46,529 bases of DNA from Trichomonas tenax (Eukaryota; Parabasalia; Trichomonadida; Trichomonadidae): the NCBI GenBank assembly GCA_023091735.1, contig JALKBU010000347.1, positions 1-46,529 of the forward strand, read 5' to 3'. Under the pieces are notes generated by a model. It was not told where the DNA came from. It searched no databases and saw nothing but the letters and a program-made list of their open reading frames with translations. Made by a program: the position numbers and the translations under genes. Positions within the stretch are counted from its first letter, which is position 1. Each line of letters starts with the position of its first letter. This document shows positions 19,901 through 29,851 of this stretch, piece by piece.

Positions 19901-20513
19901 CCTGGCCGATGATAACCTTCTCAGAACCATTGACGATGAAATAACCTCCAGGATCGTAGTCGCATTCACCCAAGTTGACGCCTGGAGGAGTTTCATCCAA
20001 GCGACAGAATTGAGAGCGAACCATGGAAGGAACCTTTGCAATCTCGCATGACTCTATCCTGGCCTCCTCTGAATTTCTGTCGCTGTCCATGACGACAATA
20101 TTGACCGGAGCGACGACAACGAGAGAATAAGAAAGGCCACGAAGGCGGGCGGTCAATGGAGTGAGGTCCTTGCCCTCTGGTGTCTCTGGCAACATGATTT
20201 GGGAGCTGTCAAACGAAATGTGAATTGTTTTACCCTGAGGTTCATCTTCTTGGTCACTCTCGAGGTCCAATTTAGCTTTGTTCGCGTAGAGATTTTCAGA
20301 TTGAAGAGTGATATTACCTTTGTCACTCAATATATAGTCAATGGAGTCGTTAACGAATTTATTAAAAGATTTTAATTGTTGTTTAACGAGACCACGATTT
20401 CTGAAGAATTTAGTAACAATTTTCCAGACATCCTCTTGGACATCGTAGTTTTCTGTGCTCAAATATTCATCATCTCCTCCGTCTGACCTTTGTTCCTCAT
20501 AGTAGTCTGACAT
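16968..20513 (-). CDS. RPB2: RNA polymerase II second-largest subunit RPB2
   Basis: 1,181 residues, full length for the family. RPB2 forms one side of the Pol II cleft and carries part of the active centre. Landmarks in order: an acidic N-terminus, the protrusion and lobe regions, fork-loop sequences with SVQRQAGAKAGVSQMLNR and PIGRDGKLTGPRHLHNTHWG, CPVETPEGASCGLIKNLA, GYNQEDSLMLNSSGIDRG (active-centre hybrid-binding), GDKFCSRHGQKGVCGMTY, MNPHAIPSRMTIGHLIECL, and a C-terminal clamp zinc site CKTCG...CPSCQ followed by YAFKLVIQELMSM. All are intact. The SVQRQ and TPEG spacing and the length fit Pol II rather than Pol I or III. Codons are rich in G/C third positions, as expected for a strongly expressed gene. 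No intron is seen. Confidence 0.95.
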   Translation of the reverse strand: MSDYYEEQRSDGGDDEYLSTENYDVQEDVWKIVTKFFRNRGLVKQQLKSFNKFVNDSIDYILSDKGNITLQSENLYANKAKLDLESDQEDEPQGKTIHISFDSSQIMLPETPEGKDLTPLTARLRGLSYSLVVVAPVNIVVMDSDRNSEEARIESCEIAKVPSMVRSQFCRLDETPPGVNLGECDYDPGGYFIVNGSEKVIIGQEHMVINKPICFAQKSMVKYDLATEIRSQPRIFGRLSQPFNLYLVSPTAKQPERPIRAKLSKSENTIPLFILFRALRFKGDKEILDLICYDPDDSEFIDVLRPSIEESAAFHDDRACLDWIGKRCSIAAEEKSQRLKKAQRILNEALLPHLGDQESDNISKAYFIGYMAHNLINVSLGRREQDDRDHYSNKRLDLAGPLIGNLFGLLFEKMIKTLTQHLEKKLKDGDNHAMVNQAKKLIESGINNIKTITQGLEYSIGTGNWSVQRQAGAKAGVSQMLNRLTFLSTLSNLRRTNTPIGRDGKLTGPRHLHNTHWGYICPVETPEGASCGLIKNLALMSIVTVHRELKTGEAIMSILEDTGTIPIQQVTPDQLRDSSKVFVNGAWYGIHNDAFNLMAVLIKARRCLRIKSDVSFVHHISDKEVFIWSDGGRVTRPLLVVENMKLRLDHQLANDPESTWRDLRERGYVEYLDIDEEETKLIAMSPKELQENREIANGIKTYTHCEIHPSLILGVCGTLIPFPDHNQSPRNTYQCAMGKQAIGLYSTNFMIRMDSSAHVLWYPQKPLVATRNMQHLNVNRLPAGINVIVAICCYTGYNQEDSLMLNSSGIDRGLFRSFFFRTYKETAEGDDANGQCEVFTIPDPQNVKGIKVHDTSKIDTDGLAIPGTVVSAQDVIIGKISPDSATDIDKRTYRDTSCMVRPMETGIVDLVLRTVTKKNVQLAKVRTRQMRRPEIGDKFCSRHGQKGVCGMTYRQEDMPFTRDGIVPDIIMNPHAIPSRMTIGHLIECLLGKVTAIAPTVSADGDATPFNGVTMEEIADQLQACGFERYGNETLYNGRSGKRMKAKIYFGPTYYQRLKHMVGDKAHARAHGKKSLLLRQPVEGRARNGGLRFGEMERDCLIAHGVSAMIRDRLLENSDRYFVPVCKTCGLIAIERTDGTMECPSCQDDGRLVRVEMPYAFKLVIQELMSMCIAPRLNAIED

Positions 20514-21463
20514 CGAAAAAGACTGGTTTTACTAAAAAAAATTGTTGTTGATTTTAAGTTTGCTGATATATTTGGATACTTTCACATCTAAATAATCGAT
20601 TTTTAGCGTATTTATATCTATTGAATAAATTGTTTCTTCGAATTTTACGATATAGCTAAGTCCATTCTTCATTAATCGTCAACAGCATATCAACACTAAG
20701 CTCCAGCCCCCATATTACGATATAACAAATTTTTGATGATAAAAATATTCTTAATATCATGAAATGGCTATTGCATCTATACTCAAAAAATGTGATCTTT
20801 GTTTATCAATTGCTTAATGGGTCACTTTGATTGTTATATATCTTGTCTTATTTACAAAATTCATATATATTAAAAATCAATCCGCTATTTATTATATACG
20901 CCTCAATCTGTGTTTAACATATTACTTACATCTGTTAAATAGTTTTAATATTTTTGAACAAATTGAAAATATTCATCGATAGAAGCTCATAAAGCTATGA
21001 TGTAATTTACTGCTTATTTAATATTGATTCATTGAATTAACATCATCCAAAAACCATTGTTGCAAATTTGAAAAATTTATTGATCAAAACTTTTTAAAAA
21101 ACACTTCATAGGCAATGTATTTATGTGCAGTGTAATCAAAATCTTGAATGACACTAGACAATGTTAATTTTGAATTTATATCAAGATATTAATTGTATTT
21201 ATCATGATTCAGTTTAAAAATATGATTGCAAAGACCTGAACATAATTATTATATTGGAAAACGACAAAGAGAAGATGATTTGATCTGTGGTGATGAAAAA
21301 TGAGAAGAACATCAATAGAGAAAGCTCTAAATGAGATTTATTATTCAATATCATATATAGGGACTCCTTCACTATGTATTCATAATTGTGTCAAATGCTG
21401 TAACAAAGAACTCATCGAGTTATAACAGTTTGAAATAAGTGATGTGAGTCATAATTTTTTGGA
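20514..21463. other. AT-rich spacer between divergent genes
   Basis: About 950 bp between RPB2 (minus) and the next plus-strand gene. No coding frame, RNA gene or copy of the TTTACATGTCA motif was seen. TCATAATTTTTTGGA just before 21464 is an initiator-like site for the plus-strand gene. Confidence 0.5.
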
Positions 21464-22531
21464 ATGTTAAAACGAAGGCCAATTCAAGGAAACGCTGGTC
21501 AAAAGTTGCCAACAATCAAACTAAATCTAGAACTTCCAGAAGCACAACAAAATACTCAACAAAAACAAACATTTCAGCCAATTCAAAATCCAAAGTTTAA
21601 TTTATTAGCTCCAAACAGCGATACTTCTCTTGCAAAGAATCCGATCATGAACTCGAGAATGATTCCATTCCAAAAACCAAAAGAAATCGCGAAAGAAACG
21701 AAAAAAGAAAAAGATTATTCTTATAGTTACTCAGATTCTTATTATTCTGATTTGTACTCTTCATCAGACAATGAAGGTGAAGATAATGAATTAATGAACC
21801 TTGTATTTTTGTTCCAAGGCTTATCAATGAAAATTTCAGAAAGAAATAACGAAGAAGAGATCAATCAGTTAGAAGAAGACTTACAAAATGAGCATCAGAA
21901 GCTAACTAAAATAAATAAAGAGCTTCTCGCACAACAAAAATCAATTGATGAAGTTATTCTTTCAGATAAGTTATTTTTCACAGAGTTGTTCGATTTCTTT
22001 GCAGCCAATCCTTCAGATTTGAGTACAGTTGAAGACGAATTCCTTGATGTTGCAGGAGTTTTAGATAGAATTAGAACTTTGAGAAAACTTGACTCTATGA
22101 CATACACGGAGTCAGGATTAGCTAAGAGTATCTTCACGATACTTTCTAACTACGCAGACATCGAACTTGCGAAATGGGACTTTTTATCTCGAACTCCTTT
22201 ATTAGATATGCGATGGGTTCGTGCAGGATGGTTCTGGGAGAAAGAGGATGGAAATGCTGATCTTGTTCCTTCAATATTTGATAATTTAGTGCCAAATTTC
22301 GTCGAAAAACTTTCTTCATCTCAACTTTCGTGTGAATCTGATTTTGTTGTTGCATATGTTCACTGCGTAGAGATCTGTGACTATTGCAATGATTTTCGCA
22401 TTGCTGGCATTCAACTCAATGGAGCTTATCAAAGAAAACTCGTTGATTCTGTCAATAGAAAGATAATCACTAAAAAGCAATATGAATCGATATTAGACAG
22501 CATAGAGCAATACGGTCCATTGGTTGAATAG
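21464..22531 (+). CDS. GCFC/PAXBP1-like protein
   Basis: 355 residues. Residues 1 to about 105 are disordered and basic then Ser/Tyr/Asp-rich (YSYSDSYYSDLYSSSDNEGE). A coiled coil covers about 120-165. The C-terminal half starts with DEFLDVAGVLDRIRTLRKLD, then AKSIFTILSNYADIELAKWD and LLDMRWVRAGW. This order (disordered N-terminus, coiled coil, short helix, then a domain with a conserved W following SYxxAY/LxKI-like helices) resembles GCFC proteins such as PAXBP1 and plant ILP1, linked to spliceosome disassembly. It is much shorter than animal PAXBP1. Trichomonads retain a small number of introns, so a splicing role is plausible. The family call is by eye. Confidence 0.5.
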   Translation: MLKRRPIQGNAGQKLPTIKLNLELPEAQQNTQQKQTFQPIQNPKFNLLAPNSDTSLAKNPIMNSRMIPFQKPKEIAKETKKEKDYSYSYSDSYYSDLYSSSDNEGEDNELMNLVFLFQGLSMKISERNNEEEINQLEEDLQNEHQKLTKINKELLAQQKSIDEVILSDKLFFTELFDFFAANPSDLSTVEDEFLDVAGVLDRIRTLRKLDSMTYTESGLAKSIFTILSNYADIELAKWDFLSRTPLLDMRWVRAGWFWEKEDGNADLVPSIFDNLVPNFVEKLSSSQLSCESDFVVAYVHCVEICDYCNDFRIAGIQLNGAYQRKLVDSVNRKIITKKQYESILDSIEQYGPLVE

Positions 22532-22700
22532 TTTGAAATATCATATTTGTTTGAATAAATATTAATTATAAAACATAATGAAACATTTCACAGTAGATTT
22601 AGTATCAATCTCAAAAATTATATAAGTAGCTCAAAGATGAATGAACAAAAATGAGATTTTATAAATAATTAAAAATAATAACGTTTAATGATTAAAAACA

Positions 22701-23153
22701 TTAAATTTCATAAAGGTTTTCCTGAGATTGAGGATATGCAAGTGCTGGTTGTGGATAAACCTGCTGTTGTGGTTGATAAACTGGCGGATTTTGTGGAGGT
22801 GGAGCATATTGATAAGTTTGAGATACAGGAATGCTTTGTGGTACATTTTGAGGCGGATAGGTATAAAGATTACTTGATGGTTCTTGATAATATTGGTTGG
22901 TATTCGGATATGGATTTTTCTGCATTTCTTCAGATGTAAGAAGGTCCTGATGCACTGTTCCAGTACTTACATCTGTAATTGTGCCTGTTGATGAAGAATG
23001 TTCGTGATCTTTGCAACATTTGCAGCATCGACATCTTTTTTCCTTACACCAATAGCAGGCATAAATTAGAGCTAAAATCGGAGTTGCAAAAAACCAGAAA
23101 AATAATTCATTGTTCCCGGTGCTTCTTAATGACAATCTATTGCTTCCAAACAT
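22701..23153 (-). CDS. Single-pass membrane protein with Cys-rich and Pro/Tyr/Gln-rich tail
   Basis: 150 residues from the ATG at 23153. Residues about 15-35 (NELFFWFFATPILALIYACY) form one membrane segment. It is followed by a Cys-rich basic stretch, CKEKRCRCCKCCKD, a likely palmitoylation cluster at the cytoplasmic face. The rest is a Pro/Gln/Tyr-rich tail containing PPPQNPPVY, which fits a PPxY WW-domain ligand, and several other Tyr motifs. There is no signal peptide ahead of the membrane segment, so a type III orientation with the tail in the cytoplasm is likely. It may be an adaptor in endocytic or sorting traffic; no named family recognised. Confidence 0.6.
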   Translation of the reverse strand: MFGSNRLSLRSTGNNELFFWFFATPILALIYACYWCKEKRCRCCKCCKDHEHSSSTGTITDVSTGTVHQDLLTSEEMQKNPYPNTNQYYQEPSSNLYTYPPQNVPQSIPVSQTYQYAPPPQNPPVYQPQQQVYPQPALAYPQSQENLYEI

Positions 23154-24178
23154 TGATTTTTTAATTCTTATAAAAGTGACATAATTTGAACCTTTTACAA
23201 AAATTTGCCATCGAAATTATATTCTTTTAGTTATGATGATTTCATTTTTAAAGTTTCAAATTTTTGTTGTCACTTTTTGTTATCTATTCAATTTGGAAAA
23301 ACTCTAAATTTAGCTTTGACAACAATATTTAAGCTTATTTATAACGAAATTTAAATAAGGTTAATTATGGCTCCGATTTTGTTTTGATTTTCAATGAATC
23401 AGATTAATTTCTCTTTTCAAAAAATTAAAATTTATAATCTACATAAATAGGAGATATCAAAAATTACTTTTTTCAATTTTTTTTTAAAAAAAAAAATGTT
23501 CTCGCGATAGAAAAGAAAACTCAACTGCTCCAATATTCGTTATTACGAAATTTTCTCTTAATACAATCATAGTATATATCCAATATCGATTATTTATTTA
23601 AAATCTTTCTTTTATCTATACAACTCAACATAAACTATGATTTTCAAATCGTTTGAATATAACAACAAAAAAATAGTTGGATCCGATTCTCTCTATGAAA
23701 ATCCTTCACCAGTAAAATTAGAAACTTTTGATATAGATCTCTATCCATGTTATCAGTCAAATAACATGGATATTATTAGAATTATCAATCTTATTGATAT
23801 CAACATTAAAACTGATAAATCTCCATAATTATACTATTGCATGTAACCATTTCTAATATATTAAATACGCCTTGTAGTGCTTACTAAACTGATTCTATTT
23901 TCATAGTGATTAATAAATTTATAAGTTGAACAATATGCCGTAAAAATTTGAAATGTTAAAATGTTAAAATAACAATATCTAAAATAGATGCAGAGTTGCT
24001 TTTATCACTATAATAAGCACATGATCATGCACATTATAATATCTAGATACTCGCGTTAAGATTGATCATTATTGTGTGTTTTAAATTTGCTTAAAAGTTG
24101 CTCGATTAAAATATAAAAGTAAAACAACTTTATTGGATAACAAAAAAAATAAAAATAACTCTATATCTATATATTCTA
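23154..24178. other. AT-rich spacer
   Basis: About 1 kb. One plus-strand frame (23637-23828, 63 codons from ATG) has a non-random look (YENPSPVKLETFDIDLYPCY), but no family or promoter supports it; it may be a small gene or a remnant. Nothing else seen. Confidence 0.4.
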
Positions 24179-25162
24179 TTAGCTGCTCAAGATCTTCTGC
24201 TTGATCTGGGCTATGTGTAGCTTCAAATGCGGCGGTGCATACGATTCCAGCAAATTATATGGATCGTTTCTAACAGCCGCATCAATGAAGTTCCCGAAGT
24301 GTTGTATCTTTTGTGCATCTGTGCAGTAAGAAGACAAGAAGTATGCATACAATTTCACGCATTTAACGGATACAGCTTCGTGCAGTGTCATCAAAGCGCC
24401 TTTCTCTGGCATCGGCCATGTTAACTTTGTTGTGACTGTTTTGAGTGTGTTGAAAGCGTCTACAAGCTCCTGCTGAGTGTTGGTGTCATACATTCGTGGA
24501 GGAGCAATACCAGACTGAATCTTACGCTGCACCATTAAGAAAATATGCTCGAATTCTGCTTCGACATGCTGACACTCGATTTCAGCCGCTTTCTCATCCA
24601 TTTTAGATATAATACCCAACACACGATTCATGTTATCAACATAAATCTTTCTGCCTCTTTCTATGATATTTCTCTTGAAATTTTGATACAATGTGATTTT
24701 GAGGTTTTCATCATCGACGACGCGATTGAATGCATCATTTACTAGTTTTTCTACGCGATCTGCTGTGAAATAGCAATGTAATGATAACGAATTAATGTTT
24801 TGCATTTCAACATTCTTTGTTTGCATCTCTGGCGTCAATGATTTCGCGGAAACAGAAGGAATTCCAATATATGTTTCCTCCATTTCCTTAAAATTCGGCA
24901 TATCAAATTGTAATTCTTCCGAATAATTGTAAACGTTGCCTTTAAACTTATTTGTTGATGATTTTAGCTTCCCTATGATGTCCTGGTCATCGGAAAGTGG
25001 ATTTTCTATGAGATCTCGCCAGTGGTCTTGTAAATCTTGAGGCGTATGATTCGGCTTAAACCTGAAAAGTGTGACCATCTTCTTGAAGTCGCCCGGGCAA
25101 ATCGCGTTTCCTTGAGTCAAATAATCGTCTTCTTCAGGTGTCCAATCATGCACTTTGGACAT
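24179..25162 (-). CDS. MCRS_N/Myb-like (SANT) nuclear protein
   Basis: 327 residues. Residues 4-55 (DWTPEEDDYLTQGNAICPGD, then FRFKPNHTPQDLQDHWRDLI and ENPLSDDQ) match the N-terminal SANT-like domain of microspherule protein 1, in which W..EDD..L and FxxxxTxxDLQxxWxxLxxxP are the conserved points. The rest, about 120-327, is helical with no FHA domain, unlike animal MCRS1. MCRS1 works in INO80/NSL chromatin complexes; here a chromatin or transcription role is inferred from the Myb-like domain only. Two copies of the TTTACAT(G/A) motif lie 42-72 bp upstream. Confidence 0.55.
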   Translation of the reverse strand: MSKVHDWTPEEDDYLTQGNAICPGDFKKMVTLFRFKPNHTPQDLQDHWRDLIENPLSDDQDIIGKLKSSTNKFKGNVYNYSEELQFDMPNFKEMEETYIGIPSVSAKSLTPEMQTKNVEMQNINSLSLHCYFTADRVEKLVNDAFNRVVDDENLKITLYQNFKRNIIERGRKIYVDNMNRVLGIISKMDEKAAEIECQHVEAEFEHIFLMVQRKIQSGIAPPRMYDTNTQQELVDAFNTLKTVTTKLTWPMPEKGALMTLHEAVSVKCVKLYAYFLSSYCTDAQKIQHFGNFIDAAVRNDPYNLLESYAPPHLKLHIAQIKQKILSS

Positions 25163-25203
25163 CTTGAAAATAAAGGGTCTTCCAAAAATAAAAGGGTGTG
25201 AAT

Positions 25204-25234
25204 TTTACATACCAGATTTCTCCTTTACATGACA
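25204..25234. promoter_or_regulatory. Two TTTACAT-type motifs
   Basis: TTTACATACCA (25204-25214) and TTTACATGACA (25224-25234) lie upstream of the minus-strand gene starting at 25162. They match the recurrent promoter-proximal motif in this window. Confidence 0.5.
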
Positions 25235-25391
25235 GATTTTATCCAATATTTTCAGGTCAGACTTTTCAGTAAAATTGTGCTTTTTCATAATTAAAAATTG
25301 AAATGTTAAGAGAGGGCTTTTTTATTGGAAATGTTTTAGAAGATCTAAAAGCTCTCCTAAAACGTTCAAAACCATACCCCTATGTAATATT

Positions 25392-27743
25392 TTAAACTGT
25401 CTGTGTAAGGAGGGACTCTGTGAGTGTTTCCTTCTTGACCCAGCCAGACTTCTTCATGCAGCACTTGACAGAGAAGCCGACAATGATAGCTGTGAGGATG
25501 ATGATGAGGGCAGCGGCACCGCAGCTAACGAGGATTGTTGTCTTCTTAGACCAGTGTGGCTTTGGTGGCTTTGGAACTGGTGATGGTGTTCTAAGTGGTG
25601 GGCAGACATTGTTATCCTTTGTAACCTTGACGCCAGCGAATGTATCATTGACATAGTAGTTAGCAACCTGGACCTCAACTTCAACAGAGTGTGGTTCGTG
25701 TTCAGCGAGAGCCTTGCCATCAACAAACAGGTTAGAGCAGTAGATAACTGTCTTGAGGGACTCTGTGTTGTTGAATGCATTAACCTCGATCTCGTGGACA
25801 TCACCCAAAAACTTGATTGTGTGAAGGTTTCTGCAACCAGCGAAAGCGTTGGCAGAGACCTTTGTGAGGTTCTCAGAACGGATCTCAGCTGTCAAAAGAT
25901 GGGCGTTTTCAGAGAAAGCACCTCTTGTGATCTGCTGAACGCGGAATGGAACAACAATGTTAGTAGCAGCGATGTCTGCGAAAGCACTGTGCTCAATAGC
26001 CTTAAGTGACTCTGGAAGTTCGAACTTGGCGAGATTAATGCAGTGTCTGAAAGCAGAAGACCAAATCTGCTCAAGGTGTGGGCCAAACTTGACCTCTGTA
26101 AGCTGCTTGTTGGACATGAACTGCATCTGAGCGACAACCTTGAGCTTTGTTGGGAGAACAAGTGTCTTGAGATTGCAGAACTTGAAAGCAGAAGAACCGA
26201 TGTAGGAAAGGTTTTCTGGGAGATTGATAGCTGTTAAAGCGCAGCTCTCGAAAGCAGAATTCTGAAGGTTAGAAAGCTTTGGTGAGAACTTGACCTTGGC
26301 AAGGCTCTTGCATTTGGCGAAAGCGGAATCGCAGATGGACTCAACGAAACTGATATCAGCTTCAACAAGGCTGCCGCAGCTAGCGAAAGCGAAGTCAAAG
26401 AGAACTTTGGTATACTCTGGAACAGTGATGCGTGTAAGCTTGTCGCATTTTTCGAAAGCGTGCATGCCGATTGTAGAGAGGTTCTTCGGGAAGTTGATTG
26501 TCTCGATGTTCTTAGCATAGGCGAAAGCGTAGTCCAAAATGTCTGTGAATGTGTCTGGGATAGTAATATCCTTCGCTGGATTGCCCTGTGGGTAAAGGTA
26601 AATAATGTTGGAGTCCTTGTCACAAAGAGCGTTGAGAACTGGATTAGACTTGAAGAATTGGTTCTTCTCGTCAACATTGATAGCCTTGAGGTTCTTCATG
26701 GCGCCGAGAGCGGCCTGGCCTATGGATTCGACTTTAGCTGGAAATTCGAATGTCTCGAAGCCTGTATCGAAGAAAGCATACTTGCCGAACATTGTGATAT
26801 TATCAGCACCGTATGTGATTCGAGCAAGCTTTGTGCAAGCTCTGAAGGCATAATCTGGGATAATGCCCTGATTGGCTGAGACCTTGAAGGATGTAAGAGA
26901 TGAGCAACCCTCAAAAGCAGAACTTTCGAAAACGAAATTCTCGTTTGTGTCGAGGCCGACTAAGTCAGTGAGGGCAGAGCAACCGCTAAATGAGGAGTAG
27001 CCGATTCTCTTGAAAGAAGCTGGGAATGTGACCTTCTTAAGGTTGGCGCAGCCAGCGAAGCAGAAGCCAACAAGAATTTTGACACCCTTGAGGTCAACTT
27101 CGACGAAGCCTGTTCCCTGGAAAACGCGGGATGGGAGCTCCTTGAGTTTGTCTGGGATTGTGATTGCGGAGAGTTTAGCACATCCATTGAACATGCCTAT
27201 GCCTAAGGAAACTGTGTTCTTCGGGAACTCGAATGTTTTGAGAGAAGAGCAATCGTAGAATGTCTCGTTGCCGAATGTGACCTCGTCAGCATCAGCTGAT
27301 GTATCACCATCAACTGGAACGAATTTTGTAAGGCTATTACATCCTTGGAAGGCCTGGTTCATGTATTCCTTTGTGCCCTTACGATAGTAAAAAGTATTAA
27401 TGTTGGAGTATTCGAAGGCGTGGTAGCCAATGTATGTGACCTTCTCTGGAACTGTGAAAGTTGTAAGTTTGTAGGTTTGGCCGAAAGCGTAGCCCATGAT
27501 CTTTTCAATTGGAGCAGTGATAACAACATCTTCCATCTCAGTGGCACCATTGAAGGCGTGCTTAGGGATCTGATTGTATGTGCCTTCAATAACGAGATGT
27601 GTCCAATTTCTTCCGTTAGGGAACATCACTGTGATCTGGTCAGCATCGTATTCTGAGTCTGCTGTGACTGTAAGTGTTCGCTTTGTATCGTCATAGATAA
27701 ACTTGTTCTCGCATAAAGAACGCGATAAAAGAAGCGAAAACAT
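25392..27743 (-). CDS. BspA-like leucine-rich-repeat surface protein
   Basis: 783 residues, type I membrane protein. Residues 1 to about 12 (MFSLLLSRSLC) are a short hydrophobic leader. From about 30 to 680 there are tandem repeats of about 23 residues of the TpLRR/LRR_5 type (F-x-x-C-x-x-L-x-x-I-x-x-P-x-x-V-x-x-I-G-x-x-A-F). A Pro-rich stalk (CPPLRTPSPVPKPPKPHW) precedes one membrane segment (about 732-758) and a 24-residue basic tail starting KCCMKK. The BspA-like family is hugely expanded in trichomonads and is implicated in adhesion and surface interaction. TCATTTTTC lies directly upstream of the ATG, a strong initiator-like site. Codon use is G/C-ending, suggesting good expression. Confidence 0.9.
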   Translation of the reverse strand: MFSLLLSRSLCENKFIYDDTKRTLTVTADSEYDADQITVMFPNGRNWTHLVIEGTYNQIPKHAFNGATEMEDVVITAPIEKIMGYAFGQTYKLTTFTVPEKVTYIGYHAFEYSNINTFYYRKGTKEYMNQAFQGCNSLTKFVPVDGDTSADADEVTFGNETFYDCSSLKTFEFPKNTVSLGIGMFNGCAKLSAITIPDKLKELPSRVFQGTGFVEVDLKGVKILVGFCFAGCANLKKVTFPASFKRIGYSSFSGCSALTDLVGLDTNENFVFESSAFEGCSSLTSFKVSANQGIIPDYAFRACTKLARITYGADNITMFGKYAFFDTGFETFEFPAKVESIGQAALGAMKNLKAINVDEKNQFFKSNPVLNALCDKDSNIIYLYPQGNPAKDITIPDTFTDILDYAFAYAKNIETINFPKNLSTIGMHAFEKCDKLTRITVPEYTKVLFDFAFASCGSLVEADISFVESICDSAFAKCKSLAKVKFSPKLSNLQNSAFESCALTAINLPENLSYIGSSAFKFCNLKTLVLPTKLKVVAQMQFMSNKQLTEVKFGPHLEQIWSSAFRHCINLAKFELPESLKAIEHSAFADIAATNIVVPFRVQQITRGAFSENAHLLTAEIRSENLTKVSANAFAGCRNLHTIKFLGDVHEIEVNAFNNTESLKTVIYCSNLFVDGKALAEHEPHSVEVEVQVANYYVNDTFAGVKVTKDNNVCPPLRTPSPVPKPPKPHWSKKTTILVSCGAAALIIILTAIIVGFSVKCCMKKSGWVKKETLTESLLTQTV

Positions 27744-29294
27744 GAAAAATGAAAATTGTCAGGTCAATTTGTCACGTCTGTCAGCCAGAACCTTGATAAA
27801 CATCTTTTTGGAGTACATGTTTGTCTTAAAACTTGATTTCACAAAAAAAATCTTCATCGTTTTGGTTTTGTTATCAAACTTGCAATCGCATTTTAAAATT
27901 ATGCTCGTTATAGTGTATAATATCGAAATAAAATATCAATATGTTATTAACCGAATTGGCGATTGTATAGAATCAATAATCAATGTTAAATGCAAATTTA
28001 ATGATTAAAAACTATTTTGAGATTTGTGATGTGAAGTAAAAATCATGAACTAATTGAAAAATAAACAATTCAAAATCGTATGTTCTATATCGATCGTACA
28101 TTAAAATTCTGCAAAATTAATATTTAAGAATAATTTGGAGATACCCTCTGTATCATATACATAATCATATTTTTCAATAAAAACACGAAAAATATTGTGA
28201 ACAATGGCTCAACAATTGATAAACTGAAATTGGAAAGTAAATCTGATACATGGTATCGACAAGATAAAGGAATTATGGATTTAAACAAAAAATCGATAAA
28301 AAAAAATAAAAAGGGGGAGAACGTCATTTTGATAGTTGTGATGTCATTTCGCTTCAACAAATTTCATATCTGATGATGAAATTCGCATATTTATGTGCTG
28401 CTGGCCATGAATTTTTAATTAGAACGGATTTCAAAAATTCCATCATTTTCGTGTTTCCGGCCATCCTTCCAATGGCGGGATATCTAAACGATTTTCTGTG
28501 TAATGGCAACAGAAGCAGGTTAAAACTATGAAGTAGTTTAAAAATATGGATTTTTATTTAGGCTTATGTTTTGCTGTTTTAGGTTATATTCTATCTGCAT
28601 ATGTCATATCTGATCTCCGTAAACATTTACACTAATCTTATTCATCAGTCAAATAGTGTCAGAGATAGTCCCGATCCTCTTAGATATGGTTATCTTCGGT
28701 CCACTGAAACTTATTTCCAATGACCATGGAACTCATAGCTTCATAATCGATTTTAAAATGATAAATTTAGTCGATTTTTGCATACTCTTGATCTATTTTG
28801 ATGTTAAACGTAAAATTAAATATAATTACTGTGTTTAAAACCGAAAATCATTGCCTATTTTGCTTGAAAATCAAAAAATGATCTAAAGTAGATAAAAATT
28901 TAGTGAATAGAATTTTCGTTTTATGAAGAAATTTGTTTAGTAAAATTACAAATAGAGGATTTGTAGTATTGGGAATAGGTTTCCTGAAGGCAATAGATTT
29001 GTTTAAGCTAAGTTTTACCCGAATTGGACTTTTATTTGGATGATGTTGAGACTGAGATATGAATATAGATTTTGCTTCGAAGTGTTCGTAATGGTAGCCT
29101 CAGGTATTTGCATTTGCACTTCGATTCAAATCCTCATTCATTGCATTTGGCGAACGAAAAATATAATATAAGGGTTACTGAATTTCTTTGATATGATTGC
29201 AATTCTGAGGCATGGAACGTAAGAATTTCAAAAAGTGAGGCAGTTATTTATGAAATTATAAGTGAAATTCGAACGTAATAGGGTCAAAATCGCT
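27744..29294. other. AT-rich spacer
   Basis: About 1.55 kb with no firm gene. Short frames at 28124-28360 and 28656-28838 are low-complexity or lack a good start. I see no RNA gene or repeat arms. Confidence 0.45.
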
Positions 29295-29507
29295 CTAAAG
29301 TTTGAATAACTCCTCAGATAGGTTCCTTGGAAACTCATCTTCGACTTCTGGTTCAATATACGAAGGTTTTGGTTGTGATGTTATCGATGTCTCTTTTGGT
29401 TGAAGATCGAATGAAACAAATGGCTCTACGAGGTAAGCATAAAGTTTGTCGCATTCCATTATATACTCATCCGCTTTCATTCTGAAGAATTCGCTGAGTT
29501 CCTCCAT
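29295..29507 (-). CDS. Small acidic protein, possible gene or remnant
   Basis: 70 residues from the ATG at 29507 (MEELSEFFRMKADEYIMECDKL is too good a helix for random AT DNA). The second half is polar with Pro and Glu. There is no signal peptide or membrane segment and no recognised family. The open frame continues upstream only through a non-ATG codon. It may be a short gene or the surviving start of a longer, decayed one. Confidence 0.4.
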   Translation of the reverse strand: MEELSEFFRMKADEYIMECDKLYAYLVEPFVSFDLQPKETSITSQPKPSYIEPEVEDEFPRNLSEELFKL

Positions 29508-29851
29508 AATTTTAAACGTACAGATTATCATCTTCTTGCATATCAACAAATTATCCAAAAATATTCACTTTTTGCTTATACAGATTTCATCATTTCATTG
29601 ATCATCATTTGATTTAATGAGATTATGGACAAATGCATAAAACATTCATATATTTATAGACAATGGATGAAGGGGATTTCAGTAGTCGTGAGTTTAAATT
29701 CATATTAATAATATTAAAACTTATTTAAACCAGATGTGGATAATCGAGTTAAAATCAGAATGAAAGCTTGAATCAATTTGTTGTGGATATCGAGGCATAC
29801 TGAGTTAGAGTGAAAATTATCAATAGTATAAAAAATTTTAATATCTTATAA
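29508..29851. other. AT-rich spacer upstream of the SPT remnant
   Basis: About 340 bp. It should have held the missing 5' part of the serine palmitoyltransferase gene, but I find no homologous codons. An ATG at 29663 opens a 21-codon frame (MDEGDFSSREFKF) of unknown meaning. Confidence 0.4.

Noticed and set aside
25420..27656. Several plus- and minus-strand frames overlapping the BspA-like gene
   Set aside because: The LRR repeat codons leave other frames open by periodicity; none has a domain, and the real gene spans all of them.
28124..28360. Minus-strand hydrophobic frame
   Set aside because: Starts at a non-ATG codon, low complexity, no supporting context.
29095..29155. GATTCAAATCC near a TGGTAGCCTCAGG sequence, possible tRNA
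   Set aside because: A- and B-box-like pieces are too close, and no cloverleaf stems can be drawn.
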